This document shows, in pieces, positions 31,278 through 38,699 of a stretch of 40,570 bases of DNA. The stretch covers positions 1-40,570 of the forward strand of contig UCCS01000142.1 of assembly GCA_900470965.1 (NCBI GenBank), in the 5' to 3' direction. Positions within the stretch are counted from its first letter, which is position 1; every line of letters starts with the position of its first letter. The notes beneath the pieces are model-generated. The model ran no database searches, was not told the origin of the DNA, and saw nothing but the letters and a program-made list of their open reading frames with translations. This DNA comes from Hyphomicrobiales bacterium (GTDB taxonomy: Bacteria > Pseudomonadota > Alphaproteobacteria > Rhizobiales > Rhizobiaceae). A program made the position numbers and the translations under genes.

Positions 31278-32213
31278 ATGTCTCTTCGTATCGTTTTCAT
31301 GGGAACGCCCGACTTCTCCGTCCCGACGCTGCGCCTGCTCGTCGACGCCGGCCATCAGATCGTGGCTGTCTATACTCAACCGCCGCGGCCGGGCGGACGG
31401 CGCGGGCTCGATCTCCAGAAATCGCCGGTGCATCAGGCGGCCGAGTTGCTTGGCCTGCCGGTCTTCACACCGGTCAATTTTAAGGATCCTCAAGAGCGTG
31501 AGCGCTTCCGTGCCTTGGGTGCCGATGTCGGTGTCGTCGTTGCCTATGGCCTGCTGCTGCCCGAGGCTATCCTGACCGGCACGCGTTACGGCTGCTATAA
31601 TGGCCATGCCTCGCTGCTGCCGCGCTGGCGCGGTGCTGCGCCCATCCAGCGGGCGATCATGGCCGGCGACGAGAAGACCGGCATGATGGTCATGAAGATG
31701 GACAAGGGCCTAGATACAGGCGATGTCGCGCTGACTCGTGAAGTCGAGATCGGCCCGAACATGACGGCTGGCGAACTGCACGACCGCCTGATGCAAACAG
31801 GCGCGAAGGCGATGGCCGAAGCCATGGTCAAGCTGGAGATGGAAGATCTGCCGCTGACGCCCCAGCCCGCCGAAGGCGTGCTCTATGCCGCCAAGATCGA
31901 CAAGGCGGAAACGCGTATCGATTTCAGCCGCGACGCCAAAGACGTTCACAATCATATCCGCGGCCTCGCACCTTTCCCAGGCGCCTGGTTCGAGCTCGAG
32001 AGCAATGGCAAGGCGGAGCGCATCAAGGTGCTCGGCTCCGAACTTGCGGCGGGTGAGGGCGCAGCCGGCGCGCTTCTGACCGATGATCTCGTGGTTGCCT
32101 GCGGGGCGGGCGCCGTCCGCCTCACGAAACTTCAGAAGGCCGGCGGTAAACCGCTCGCCGCTGCTGACTTCCTGCGCGGCACACCGCTTACTGCGGGCAC
32201 GAGGCTCGTCTGA
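31278..32213 (+). CDS. fmt: Methionyl-tRNA formyltransferase
   Basis: Fmt formylates Met-tRNA-fMet with 10-formyl-tetrahydrofolate before translation starts. The 311-residue protein has the N-terminal LRIVFMGTPDFSVPTLRLL and the signature GHASLLPRWRGAAPIQRAIM. The catalytic triad N108, H110 and D146 matches E. coli N106, H108 and D144. A C-terminal tRNA-binding barrel follows. The ATG at 31278 lies after AGATAGA, a weak site; 8 open codons precede it. Its stop overlaps the truA ATG (TGATG), so the two are coupled. Confidence 0.97.
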   Translation: MSLRIVFMGTPDFSVPTLRLLVDAGHQIVAVYTQPPRPGGRRGLDLQKSPVHQAAELLGLPVFTPVNFKDPQERERFRALGADVGVVVAYGLLLPEAILTGTRYGCYNGHASLLPRWRGAAPIQRAIMAGDEKTGMMVMKMDKGLDTGDVALTREVEIGPNMTAGELHDRLMQTGAKAMAEAMVKLEMEDLPLTPQPAEGVLYAAKIDKAETRIDFSRDAKDVHNHIRGLAPFPGAWFELESNGKAERIKVLGSELAAGEGAAGALLTDDLVVACGAGAVRLTKLQKAGGKPLAAADFLRGTPLTAGTRLV

Positions 32214-33019
32214 TGCCGCGATACCGCATGATCGTCGAATATGACGGCGGCCCCTATGTCGGATGGCAGCGACAGGACAATGGACCTTCGGTGCAGGGCG
32301 CGATCGAAAAGGCGATCTTCTCGGCAAGCGGCGATACCGTGTCAGCCCGCGGCGCGGGCCGCACCGATTCCGGCGTCCACGCCATGGGGCAGGTCATCCA
32401 TGCCGATCTTTCGAAGGACTGGTCGCCCTTCAAGCTGCAGAATGCACTGAATGCCCATCTGAAGCTTGCGGGTGAGAAAGTGGCGATCCTTGATGTCGAG
32501 GCCGCGAGCGAATTCTTCGACGCGCGCTTCTCCGCGCTCCGCCGGCATTATCTCTACCGCATCATCAGCCGTCGCGCGCCGTTGGCGCTGGAGGCGGGCA
32601 AGGCATGGTGGGTGCCGAAGACGCTCGATCATGAAGTCATGCATGCCGCAGCCCAGACCCTCGTCGGCAGGCATGATTTCTCGACTTTCCGTTCGGCTCA
32701 CTGCCAGGCAAACAGCCCCGTGCGCACGCTCGATCGGCTGGATGTGACCCGTAATGGCGAACTGATTGAGATCCGTGCTACCGCCCAGAGTTTCCTGCAC
32801 AATCAGATCCGCTCCTTTGCAGGAACGCTGAAGCTCGCGGGCGAGGGCAAGTGGACACCTGACGATGTACGGGCAGCGTTGGACGCGCGCGACCGCAAGG
32901 CCTGCGGCCCCGTGGCTCCGCCGGATGGGCTCTATTTCATGCAGGTGGATTATCCCCAGGTGATCACGGATCGCCGCAAAGCGGTGGATGAAAACGGCGA
33001 TGGTGACGATCTATCGTAA
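32213..33019 (+). CDS. truA: tRNA pseudouridine(38-40) synthase TruA
   Basis: TruA makes pseudouridine at positions 38-40 of the tRNA anticodon arm. The 268-residue protein starts RYRMIVEYDGGPYVGWQRQD, has the catalytic aspartate D52 in GAGRTDSGVHAMGQV, and later FDARFSALRRHYLYRI and SFLHNQIRSFAGTLKLAGEG. The ATG overlaps the fmt stop by one base. The last residues (DENGDGDDLS) overlap a dead arsC fragment in another frame, so the present C-terminus may have been set by DNA joined there. Confidence 0.96.
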   Translation: MPRYRMIVEYDGGPYVGWQRQDNGPSVQGAIEKAIFSASGDTVSARGAGRTDSGVHAMGQVIHADLSKDWSPFKLQNALNAHLKLAGEKVAILDVEAASEFFDARFSALRRHYLYRIISRRAPLALEAGKAWWVPKTLDHEVMHAAAQTLVGRHDFSTFRSAHCQANSPVRTLDRLDVTRNGELIEIRATAQSFLHNQIRSFAGTLKLAGEGKWTPDDVRAALDARDRKACGPVAPPDGLYFMQVDYPQVITDRRKAVDENGDGDDLS

Positions 33020-33116
33020 TCCGGCCCGCTACACGTTGCGCAACACGCTGGCTATGATCCGCTAGGCCGGCGAAGTCCCCGAAGTCATCGAATATCTCAA
33101 GACGCCGCCGAGGTGA
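33000..33116 (+). pseudogene. Truncated, decayed arsenate reductase (arsC) fragment
   Basis: In the frame starting at ATG 33000 the DNA reads MVTIYRNPARYTLRNTLAMI-R, a TAG stop (33063-33065), then AGEVPEVIEYLKTPPR and TGA (33114-33116). ArsC-family proteins begin like this, with the active cysteine in NPxCxxSRN. Here the Cys position is Arg and the Ser is Leu, and only about 38 of some 140 codons remain. The match over 38 positions, interrupted by a stop, is hard to explain by chance. It overlaps the truA 3' end by 20 bp. Confidence 0.8.
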
Positions 33117-33141
33117 TGGAGAAGTCGTTAATCCACGCAGA

Positions 33142-33744
33142 TCAAGCCGGATAGATGCCGAGGAAGTTCTGCAGATATTCCGACAGCACCATCGATGGCA
33201 CCAGAAGCACGAGCGTCAGGGCGCCGACCATAACGGCATGACCATGGCAGATCATCCTGAGGATGCGCGCCAGCACGAAGACCTGTGCCAGCATGAAGAC
33301 GAGAAGCAGCATCGACACGAGGCCGACCGAACCCGGCAGGAAGAAGACGAGCGCCAGCAGCAGCCCGTTGATATAGGCAAGCGGCACGCCGAGCCAGTTG
33401 ACGCTGACGATAACGGGCGCAAAGCGCTCGCCCATACGAACGGCAAGCAGCAGCAGCCCGGCAAAAACCAGCGGCACGAACCAGTTCGCAAGCTCCACGA
33501 GCCCAAGTCGGAAGTAAAAGGGAAGTCCGACGTCCGTCTCCGGCGGCATGGAGCGCAGATAGGCATTGCGCCACCAAAGCCAGGAAATGCCTGTCGGCGG
33601 CAAGCACCAGATGATCGCCCAGAAGGATCGGTTGACGCCGCGATCCGATATGTCGAGGAAGCGGAAACCGCGCGGATCGAGCTTGATCAGCAACCAGATG
33701 CCTGCGAGATAATACTGAACCTCTCTAAAGCCCGGCATTTTCAA
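33142..33744 (-). CDS. Polytopic membrane protein of unknown function downstream of dapE
   Basis: The 200-residue protein has about five hydrophobic segments, including AIIWCLPPTGISWLWW, FVPLVFAGLLLLAV, VNWLGVPLAYINGLLLALVF, VGLVSMLLLVFMLAQVFVLA and VMVGALTLVLLVPSMVL. An N-terminal region (REVQYYLAGIWLLIKLDPRG) lies before them. I recognise it only as a conserved-looking hypothetical membrane protein. The start (33744, or 33738 two codons on) lies inside the end of dapE, so it is coupled to dapE. No transporter or enzyme motif is visible. Confidence 0.8.
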   Translation of the reverse strand: MKMPGFREVQYYLAGIWLLIKLDPRGFRFLDISDRGVNRSFWAIIWCLPPTGISWLWWRNAYLRSMPPETDVGLPFYFRLGLVELANWFVPLVFAGLLLLAVRMGERFAPVIVSVNWLGVPLAYINGLLLALVFFLPGSVGLVSMLLLVFMLAQVFVLARILRMICHGHAVMVGALTLVLLVPSMVLSEYLQNFLGIYPA

Positions 33745-34918
33745 ACCAACGTTCGATGAAAGTCTCGTAGATCACCGTCAGCGTCTCCAGATCCGCAACG
33801 GCGACCCGTTCGTCGACCATGTGCATGGTCTGGCCGACAAGGCCGAATTCCACGACCGGGCAATAATCCTTGATGAAGCGCGCATCCGATGTGCCGCCCG
33901 TCGTCGACAGCGCCGGCGATGCGCCGGTAACGGTCTCGACCGCCGACGACAGCGAGGCGATCAGCGCATTGTTGCGCGTCAGAAAAACATGGCTCGGGCG
34001 GTCGGCCCAGATGATCTCGTATTTCACCGGCTCGCGACCCGGCCGTAATGTGCCGTCAGTGGCAGCTGCATCAAGGCGCCGGACAATTTCGGCTCGAAGC
34101 GTATCTGCCGTCCAGGTGTCGTTGAAGCGAATGTTGAAGCTCGCTGAAGCCTTGGCTGGGATGACGTTCGTCGCCGGATTGCCGACATCGATGGTCGTCA
34201 CTTCGAGGTTGGACGGCTGGAAATTGTCCGTGCCGGCGTCGAAGGGCGGATCCATCAGCGCCTGGGTGAGTTGCAGCATGCCGCGCACCGGATTGTCGGC
34301 AAGATGCGGATAGGCCGCATGCCCCTGCACGCCGTGCACGACGATCTTGCCGGACAGCGAACCGCGCCGACCGATTTTGATCATGTCGCCGAGCTTGTTC
34401 GGATTGGTCGGCTCGCCGACGACGCAGGCATCCCATGTCTCGCCGCGCTCAGTCGCCCACTGCAGCAGCTTGATCGTCCCGTTGATCGACGGGCCTTCCT
34501 CGTCGCCTGTGATCAGGAAGGAAATCGAGCCCTTTGGCGCGCCATGCTTTTCGACATGCCTGGCAACGGCGGCGGCAAAACAGGCAATGCCGCCCTTCAT
34601 GTCGACTGCGCCACGGCCGAACAGCTCGCCATTGGCAATCTCGGCGGCAAAGGGCGGATGCTTCCAGGCACCTTCATCGCCCGCTGGCACGACATCAGTA
34701 TGGCCTGCAAACATCAGATGCTGTCCCTCGGTGCCGAGACGGGCATAGAGGTTCTCGACATCAGGCGTGCCATCTTCCTTTGCGACCATTCGGTCGACCG
34801 TGAAACCGAGCGGAGAAAGCATCGCTTCCAGCGCGGAAAGCGCGCCGCCTTCTGCTGGCGTCACGGACGGGCAGCGGATCAGGGTCTGAAGATTGGCAAC
34901 AGGATTCGTGGCGGTCAT
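33725..34918 (-). CDS. dapE: DapE, N-succinyl-L,L-diaminopimelate desuccinylase
   Basis: DapE removes succinate from N-succinyl-diaminopimelate on the way to lysine and the peptidoglycan cross-link residue. The 397-residue M20 peptidase-type enzyme has H73 and D75 in AGHTDVVPAGDEGAW, D106 in GRGAVDMKGG, and E140-E141 in ITGDEEGPSINGT. The start at 34918 fits the family; ten codons before it are open. It follows dapD by 102 bp and overlaps the membrane protein gene. Confidence 0.97.
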   Translation of the reverse strand: MTATNPVANLQTLIRCPSVTPAEGGALSALEAMLSPLGFTVDRMVAKEDGTPDVENLYARLGTEGQHLMFAGHTDVVPAGDEGAWKHPPFAAEIANGELFGRGAVDMKGGIACFAAAVARHVEKHGAPKGSISFLITGDEEGPSINGTIKLLQWATERGETWDACVVGEPTNPNKLGDMIKIGRRGSLSGKIVVHGVQGHAAYPHLADNPVRGMLQLTQALMDPPFDAGTDNFQPSNLEVTTIDVGNPATNVIPAKASASFNIRFNDTWTADTLRAEIVRRLDAAATDGTLRPGREPVKYEIIWADRPSHVFLTRNNALIASLSSAVETVTGASPALSTTGGTSDARFIKDYCPVVEFGLVGQTMHMVDERVAVADLETLTVIYETFIERWFENAGL

Positions 34919-35020
34919 GGCGGTCGAATTATCCGGTGGGAATGGCAAAGGCGTGGCAAGGCGTGAGGCGGCCTCGCCTAAAAGACGCCGATTGTTTACC
35001 GAATCAATATCGGGCTGTCA

Positions 35021-35878
35021 TCAATCTCGGAGCAGTTCGTTGATGCCCGTCTTGGAACGGGTCTGCTCGTCGACACGCTTGACGATCACGGCGCAATAGA
35101 GGTTAGGCGCTTGCTGGCCGTTTGCCATCGTCTTGTCTGATGGCAGCGAGCCCGCAACGACGACCGAATAGGGCGGGACTTCGCCATAGCTGATCTCGCC
35201 GGTAGCGCGGTCGACGATCTTGGTCGACTTGCCGATGAAGACGCCCATGCCGAGCACCGAGCCTTCACGCACGATGCAGCCTTCGACGACTTCCGAACGC
35301 GCACCGATAAAGCAATTGTCCTCGATGATCGTCGGTCCGGCCTGCATAGGCTCCAGAACGCCGCCGATGCCGACGCCGCCGGAGAGATGCACATGCTTGC
35401 CGATCTGCGCGCAGGAGCCGACGGTGGCCCAGGTGTCGACCATCGTGCCTTCGCCGACATAGGCGCCGAGGTTGACGAAGGACGGCATCAGGATGGCGTT
35501 CGGAGCGATATAGGCCGAGCGGCGCACGACCGCACTAGGCACGGCGCGGAAGCCGGCGGCGCGGAACTGGTTCTCGCCCCAGCCTTCGAATTTCGAGGGC
35601 ACCTTGTCCCACCAGGTCGACTGGCCGGGACCGCCCTTGACCACTTCCATATCGTTGAGGCGGAAGGAGAGCAGCACGGCCTTCTTCAGCCACTGATTGA
35701 CCTTCCAGACGCCATCGGTGCCGCGCTCGGCCACGCGTGCCTTGCCCCCGTCGAGCAGGTTTAGAGCGGCCTCGACTGCATCGCGCACTTCGCCTTTCGT
35801 CGACGTGTTCACATTGTCGCGATTGTCGAAAGCGGTTTCGATGGTCTTTTCAAGGGATACGAGGTCGGTGGCGCTCAT
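35021..35878 (-). CDS. dapD: DapD, tetrahydrodipicolinate N-succinyltransferase
   Basis: DapD adds succinyl from succinyl-CoA to tetrahydrodipicolinate, opening the succinylase branch that DapE completes. The 285-residue protein has the N-terminal helical domain and the left-handed beta-helix of hexapeptide repeats (AYIAPNAILMPSFVNLGAYV, MVDTWATVGSCAQIGKHVHL, GGVGIGGVLEP). AAGGAA precedes the ATG by 6 nt. It is divergent from the LOG-family gene over 194 bp. Confidence 0.97.
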   Translation of the reverse strand: MSATDLVSLEKTIETAFDNRDNVNTSTKGEVRDAVEAALNLLDGGKARVAERGTDGVWKVNQWLKKAVLLSFRLNDMEVVKGGPGQSTWWDKVPSKFEGWGENQFRAAGFRAVPSAVVRRSAYIAPNAILMPSFVNLGAYVGEGTMVDTWATVGSCAQIGKHVHLSGGVGIGGVLEPMQAGPTIIEDNCFIGARSEVVEGCIVREGSVLGMGVFIGKSTKIVDRATGEISYGEVPPYSVVVAGSLPSDKTMANGQQAPNLYCAVIVKRVDEQTRSKTGINELLRD

Positions 35879-36072
35879 GGGAATTCCTTAAACTTCGATC
35901 TTTATCGTGGAGACGGCAGGCCTCCGGAATTGCGATTGGCGGGTTGTCACCCGATCTATAGCATGCACCCGTAAAATGGAATGATTTTTCGGACAAGATC
36001 ATATCTGGATTCAAGGCGTTATAGCGACATATCCGGTCATTCGTGGCCGGTGATACTGAAAGGCATTTCGAT

Positions 36073-36939
36073 ATGGCAAAGGCAAGAAACGGTGGCGGAC
36101 GACGCAAGGACGGTGTCTGGGATCCGTTGAAGAGCAGTTCGAGCGACAGGCAGCGCGCGGAAGCGGTTCCGAAGACGCCGCAGACGCTCTCGCCGGCCTA
36201 TCGCCTTGCCTATGTGGATGAGGATTTCCTCTGCCGCGAGGAACTGCGACCGATCCGCCTGCAGCTCGAACTTCTGAAGGTCGAGATGATGATGGCCGAG
36301 CGCGGCATCAAATCGACCGTCGTCATGTTCGGCGGCGCCCGCATTCCGGCCCCCGGCCAGAGCGCCTGGGCAGCCCGCAACGAGACCCAGCGTGCAAACC
36401 TCGAAGCCGCATCGGTCTATTATGACGAAGCTCGCAAATTCGCCCGCCTCTGCTCGCGTTATGCAGCCGGTTTCGATTTCCACGAATATGTCGTCGTCAC
36501 CGGCGGTGGCCCGGGCGTCATGGAAGCTGGAAACCGTGGTGCGGCGGATGAGGGAGCCCCTTCGATCGGCCTCAACATCGTGCTGCCGCACGAGCAGGCG
36601 CCGAATGCCTATGTGACGCCCGAGCTCAGCTTCAACTTCCACTATTTCGCGATCCGCAAGATGCATTTCATGGTCCGCGCCAAGGCGGTCGCAGTCTTCC
36701 CCGGTGGCTTCGGCACGCTGGACGAATTCTTCGAATGCCTGACGCTGATCCAGACTGGCCGCATGGAGCGCATCCCGCTGTTGCTCTTCGGCTCGAAATT
36801 CTGGCACAGCATTATCAATTTCGATGCGCTCGCCGAATTCGGAACGATCGCGCCTGAGGACGTAAACCTGATCAGCTTCGTCGATACTGCCGATGAGGCC
36901 TGGAAGATCGTGCAGGACTTTTACGAACACCGCGAATAG
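36073..36939 (+). CDS. LOG-family protein (Rossmann fold, TIGR00730-type)
   Basis: The 288-residue protein has the two LOG motifs: VVTGGGPGVMEAGNRGA (141-157) and FPGGFGTLDEFFE (209-221, the PGGxGT box). It also has an N-terminal basic tail and the helical segment RPIRLQLELLKVEMMMAERG. LOG proteins cut cytokinin nucleotides or other ribonucleotide 5'-monophosphates; bacterial members are often misnamed lysine decarboxylases. This long form (with the FNFHYFAIRKMHFM segment) is less studied and its substrate is unknown. The start at 36073 is the second in-frame ATG (the other is 36043). It is divergent from dapD. Confidence 0.9.
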   Translation: MAKARNGGGRRKDGVWDPLKSSSSDRQRAEAVPKTPQTLSPAYRLAYVDEDFLCREELRPIRLQLELLKVEMMMAERGIKSTVVMFGGARIPAPGQSAWAARNETQRANLEAASVYYDEARKFARLCSRYAAGFDFHEYVVVTGGGPGVMEAGNRGAADEGAPSIGLNIVLPHEQAPNAYVTPELSFNFHYFAIRKMHFMVRAKAVAVFPGGFGTLDEFFECLTLIQTGRMERIPLLLFGSKFWHSIINFDALAEFGTIAPEDVNLISFVDTADEAWKIVQDFYEHRE

Positions 36940-36985
36940 AGCAGTTCAAGCCAAACTGGTCAGCGGCTTTACGCCCGGTACAAAC

Positions 36986-37017
36986 GAAAAACCCTCCTCC
37001 CGTGTACGGGAAGAGGG
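36986..37017 (-). terminator. Intrinsic terminator of the EF-hand gene
   Basis: On the minus strand an 11-position stem (10 pairs, one A-C mismatch; 36992-37002 and 37007-37017) closed by a 4-nt loop is followed directly by TTTTTCG. That is a sound terminator for the EF-hand gene ending at 37073. It also lies 52 bp after the convergent LOG gene, but on that strand lacks a T-run. Confidence 0.75.
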
Positions 37018-37023
37018 CTTCGG

Positions 37024-37072
37024 GTGAGGGGCAAACCCCTCGCGATATCCAGGGAACGCTTTGTTATTCCCT
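37024..37072. repeat. Two further hairpins next to the terminator, possibly a palindromic repeat element
   Basis: GAGGGG-CAAA-CCCCTC (37026-37031 and 37036-37041) and AGGGAA-N10-TTCCCT (37051-37056 and 37067-37072) follow the terminator within 55 bp, joined by CTTCGGGT. Clusters of palindromes like this recur between genes in Rhizobiaceae (for example RIME elements). Whether this one is repeated elsewhere cannot be told from one window. Confidence 0.3.
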
Positions 37073-37702
37073 TCAAAGGAAGGGCTGGTCCGGCATATCG
37101 TCGATCGAGATCACGCCGTCCTTGTTGCGGTCCATGCGATCGAAGAATTTGTTGAAGGCGGTTTCCGCTTCCTGCTTGCTGATCTGGCCGTTCTGGTCAG
37201 TGTCGATGCGGCCCATCATCATGGTGATTGCCATGAAGCGGGCATTGCCATGCATCCAATGGTGACCGTCGTGGCCGTGACGGCCATGGTCCTTGTCGTC
37301 GCCTGCCTGCGGCGCCGCATTCTGATCCGCATCGCCCTGCTTGGCCGATACCGCTTCACGACGCGCCTTGAACTGTGCTTCGCGGTACGCGCGGATTTCG
37401 CCTGGCGTCAGCGAGCCGTCGTGGTTGGTGTCGATGGCGGCGAAGATTTTCTCCATGCCATCGGTCGCCTCCTGCTTGGTAATCTGCCCATCCTTGTTCG
37501 TGTCGAACTGTTTCAGCATGCGCACGAAGAGGATTTCGCGGAAGGCCGCGCCACGCGGACCGCCCATCATGCCATGCTCCATTTTTCCATGGTGGCCTGG
37601 ATGATCAGCCTGATCGCCTGGTGCTGCGAAGCTGGCCCCGGCGGCTGCGCCGAGAAGAAGAACAGAGGAAAGCGCCGTCAGGATAAGCTTGTTGCGGTAC
37701 AT
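37073..37702 (-). CDS. Secreted EF-hand calcium-binding protein with His-rich linker
   Basis: The 209-residue protein has a signal peptide (about 1-27, cut near SFAAPG) and four EF-hand loops. These are DTNKDGQITKQE (67-78), DTNHDGSLTPGE (91-102), DTDQNGQISKQE (167-178) and DRNKDGVISIDD (191-202). The last has Asp instead of Glu at position 12. Between the pairs lies a His/Asp/Gly-rich linker (about 134-151, HGRHGHDGHHWMHG), and another His cluster near 34-43, which could bind metal. It is probably periplasmic and binds calcium; no enzyme domain is seen. The start at 37702 has AAAGGA about 10 nt upstream, inside a hairpin (37713-37743). Confidence 0.9.
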   Translation of the reverse strand: MYRNKLILTALSSVLLLGAAAGASFAAPGDQADHPGHHGKMEHGMMGGPRGAAFREILFVRMLKQFDTNKDGQITKQEATDGMEKIFAAIDTNHDGSLTPGEIRAYREAQFKARREAVSAKQGDADQNAAPQAGDDKDHGRHGHDGHHWMHGNARFMAITMMMGRIDTDQNGQISKQEAETAFNKFFDRMDRNKDGVISIDDMPDQPFL

Positions 37703-37712
37703 GTCAGTGCGT

Positions 37713-37743
37713 CCTTTCGTAGGATGTCCCTCGATACGAAAGG
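37713..37743 (-). promoter_or_regulatory. Leader hairpin that covers the EF-hand gene ribosome binding site
   Basis: On the minus strand CCTTTCGTA (37743-37735) and TACGAAAGG (37721-37713) form a perfect 9-bp stem with a 13-nt loop. The 3' arm contains GAAAGG, the only good Shine-Dalgarno, 10 nt before the ATG. In RNA this hairpin would hide the ribosome binding site. Alternatively the DNA palindrome is an operator. Confidence 0.5.
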
Positions 37744-37804
37744 TAGGACCGAACCCTGCCACGGCCCAGTTAAACATCTGTAAGATGGATGAAACTTTGG
37801 TAAG

Positions 37805-38512
37805 TTAGGTCGTAATCTTCTTCAGGAAATCAGCGAGATCGTCGGTGACGAAATCGATGTGGTCGTCCTCGCCGCTCGTTCTCTCCCACCATTCGACGAC
37901 AGTTTCTTCCAGATTGCGCGGCACGAGCAGAACGGTCTGCATGCCGAGCGCTTTCGGTACGGTGAGATTGCGCGGCAGGTCCTCGAACATCGCAGCCTTG
38001 CCCGTCTCGACCTTCTTCAGTGCCGTGAACTTGTCATAGGTCTCCTGTGCCGGCTTCGGCAGATAGTCGGCCGCGACGATATCGAAGATGTCGTCGAAAT
38101 GGTCGAGGATGCCGAGCGCGCCGGCCGTCGCCTGTGCATGCTGGACGCTGCCGTTGGTGAAGATGAACTTGCGGCCCGGCAGGGATTTGATGGCTTCGGC
38201 AAGCTCCGGCTGCGGGGTCAGCGCCGAATAGTCGATCGCATGCGCCTTTTCGAGAAAGTCGTTGGGATCGACCCCGTGATGGATCATCAGGCCCTGCAGC
38301 GTCGTGCCGTGATCGTAGTAGTACTGCTTCTGCAGCTTGCGGGCCTCTTCCTGCTCCATTTGCAGGAGCGCCGAGACATATGCCGTCATGTTCTTGTCGA
38401 TCTGCGCGAAGAGATTGACATGATGCGGATAGAGCGTGTTGTCGAGGTCGAAGACCCATTCGGTCACATGCTCGAAATCGTTTTTGGTAGGTGTGCGGTC
38501 GATCTTTGTCAT
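37805..38512 (-). CDS. HAD-superfamily pyrimidine 5'-nucleotidase-like phosphatase
   Basis: The 235-residue protein has the HAD motifs: WVFDLDNTLYPH (catalytic D22 and D24), FIFTNGSVQHA (motif II), the lysine in AADYLPKPAQETYDKF (motif III) and MFEDLPRNL (motif IV). The DLDNTLY form and the helical cap match the SDT1-like pyrimidine 5'-nucleotidase branch, which removes phosphate from nucleoside monophosphates. The start at 38512 is chosen by family; 22 open codons precede it. It lies divergent from the radical SAM gene, with 187 bp between and no clear promoter. Confidence 0.9.
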   Translation of the reverse strand: MTKIDRTPTKNDFEHVTEWVFDLDNTLYPHHVNLFAQIDKNMTAYVSALLQMEQEEARKLQKQYYYDHGTTLQGLMIHHGVDPNDFLEKAHAIDYSALTPQPELAEAIKSLPGRKFIFTNGSVQHAQATAGALGILDHFDDIFDIVAADYLPKPAQETYDKFTALKKVETGKAAMFEDLPRNLTVPKALGMQTVLLVPRNLEETVVEWWERTSGEDDHIDFVTDDLADFLKKITT

Positions 38513-38699
38513 AGCCGCCCTTATGGCATGGTCGCCGCGGGAAACCAAAGGCTTTTGCTTGCAGGTCCGGCCTGCCAAGGCTCTCCCAAAAATGCCGCCA
38601 GATTTTCACAACTTCAGAGAGATTTTGGCTGACTTTCGCCATCGATCGCTGGTGACCTCTGCCTGCGTCAGACAGGGGGACCCGCAAGGGTGAAGTCGC

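Noticed and set aside
31278..32213. NGH instead of NVH at the Fmt active site
   Set aside because: The catalytic N108, H110 and D146 are all kept; the middle residue is variable and, as I recall, Gly occurs in other rhizobia.
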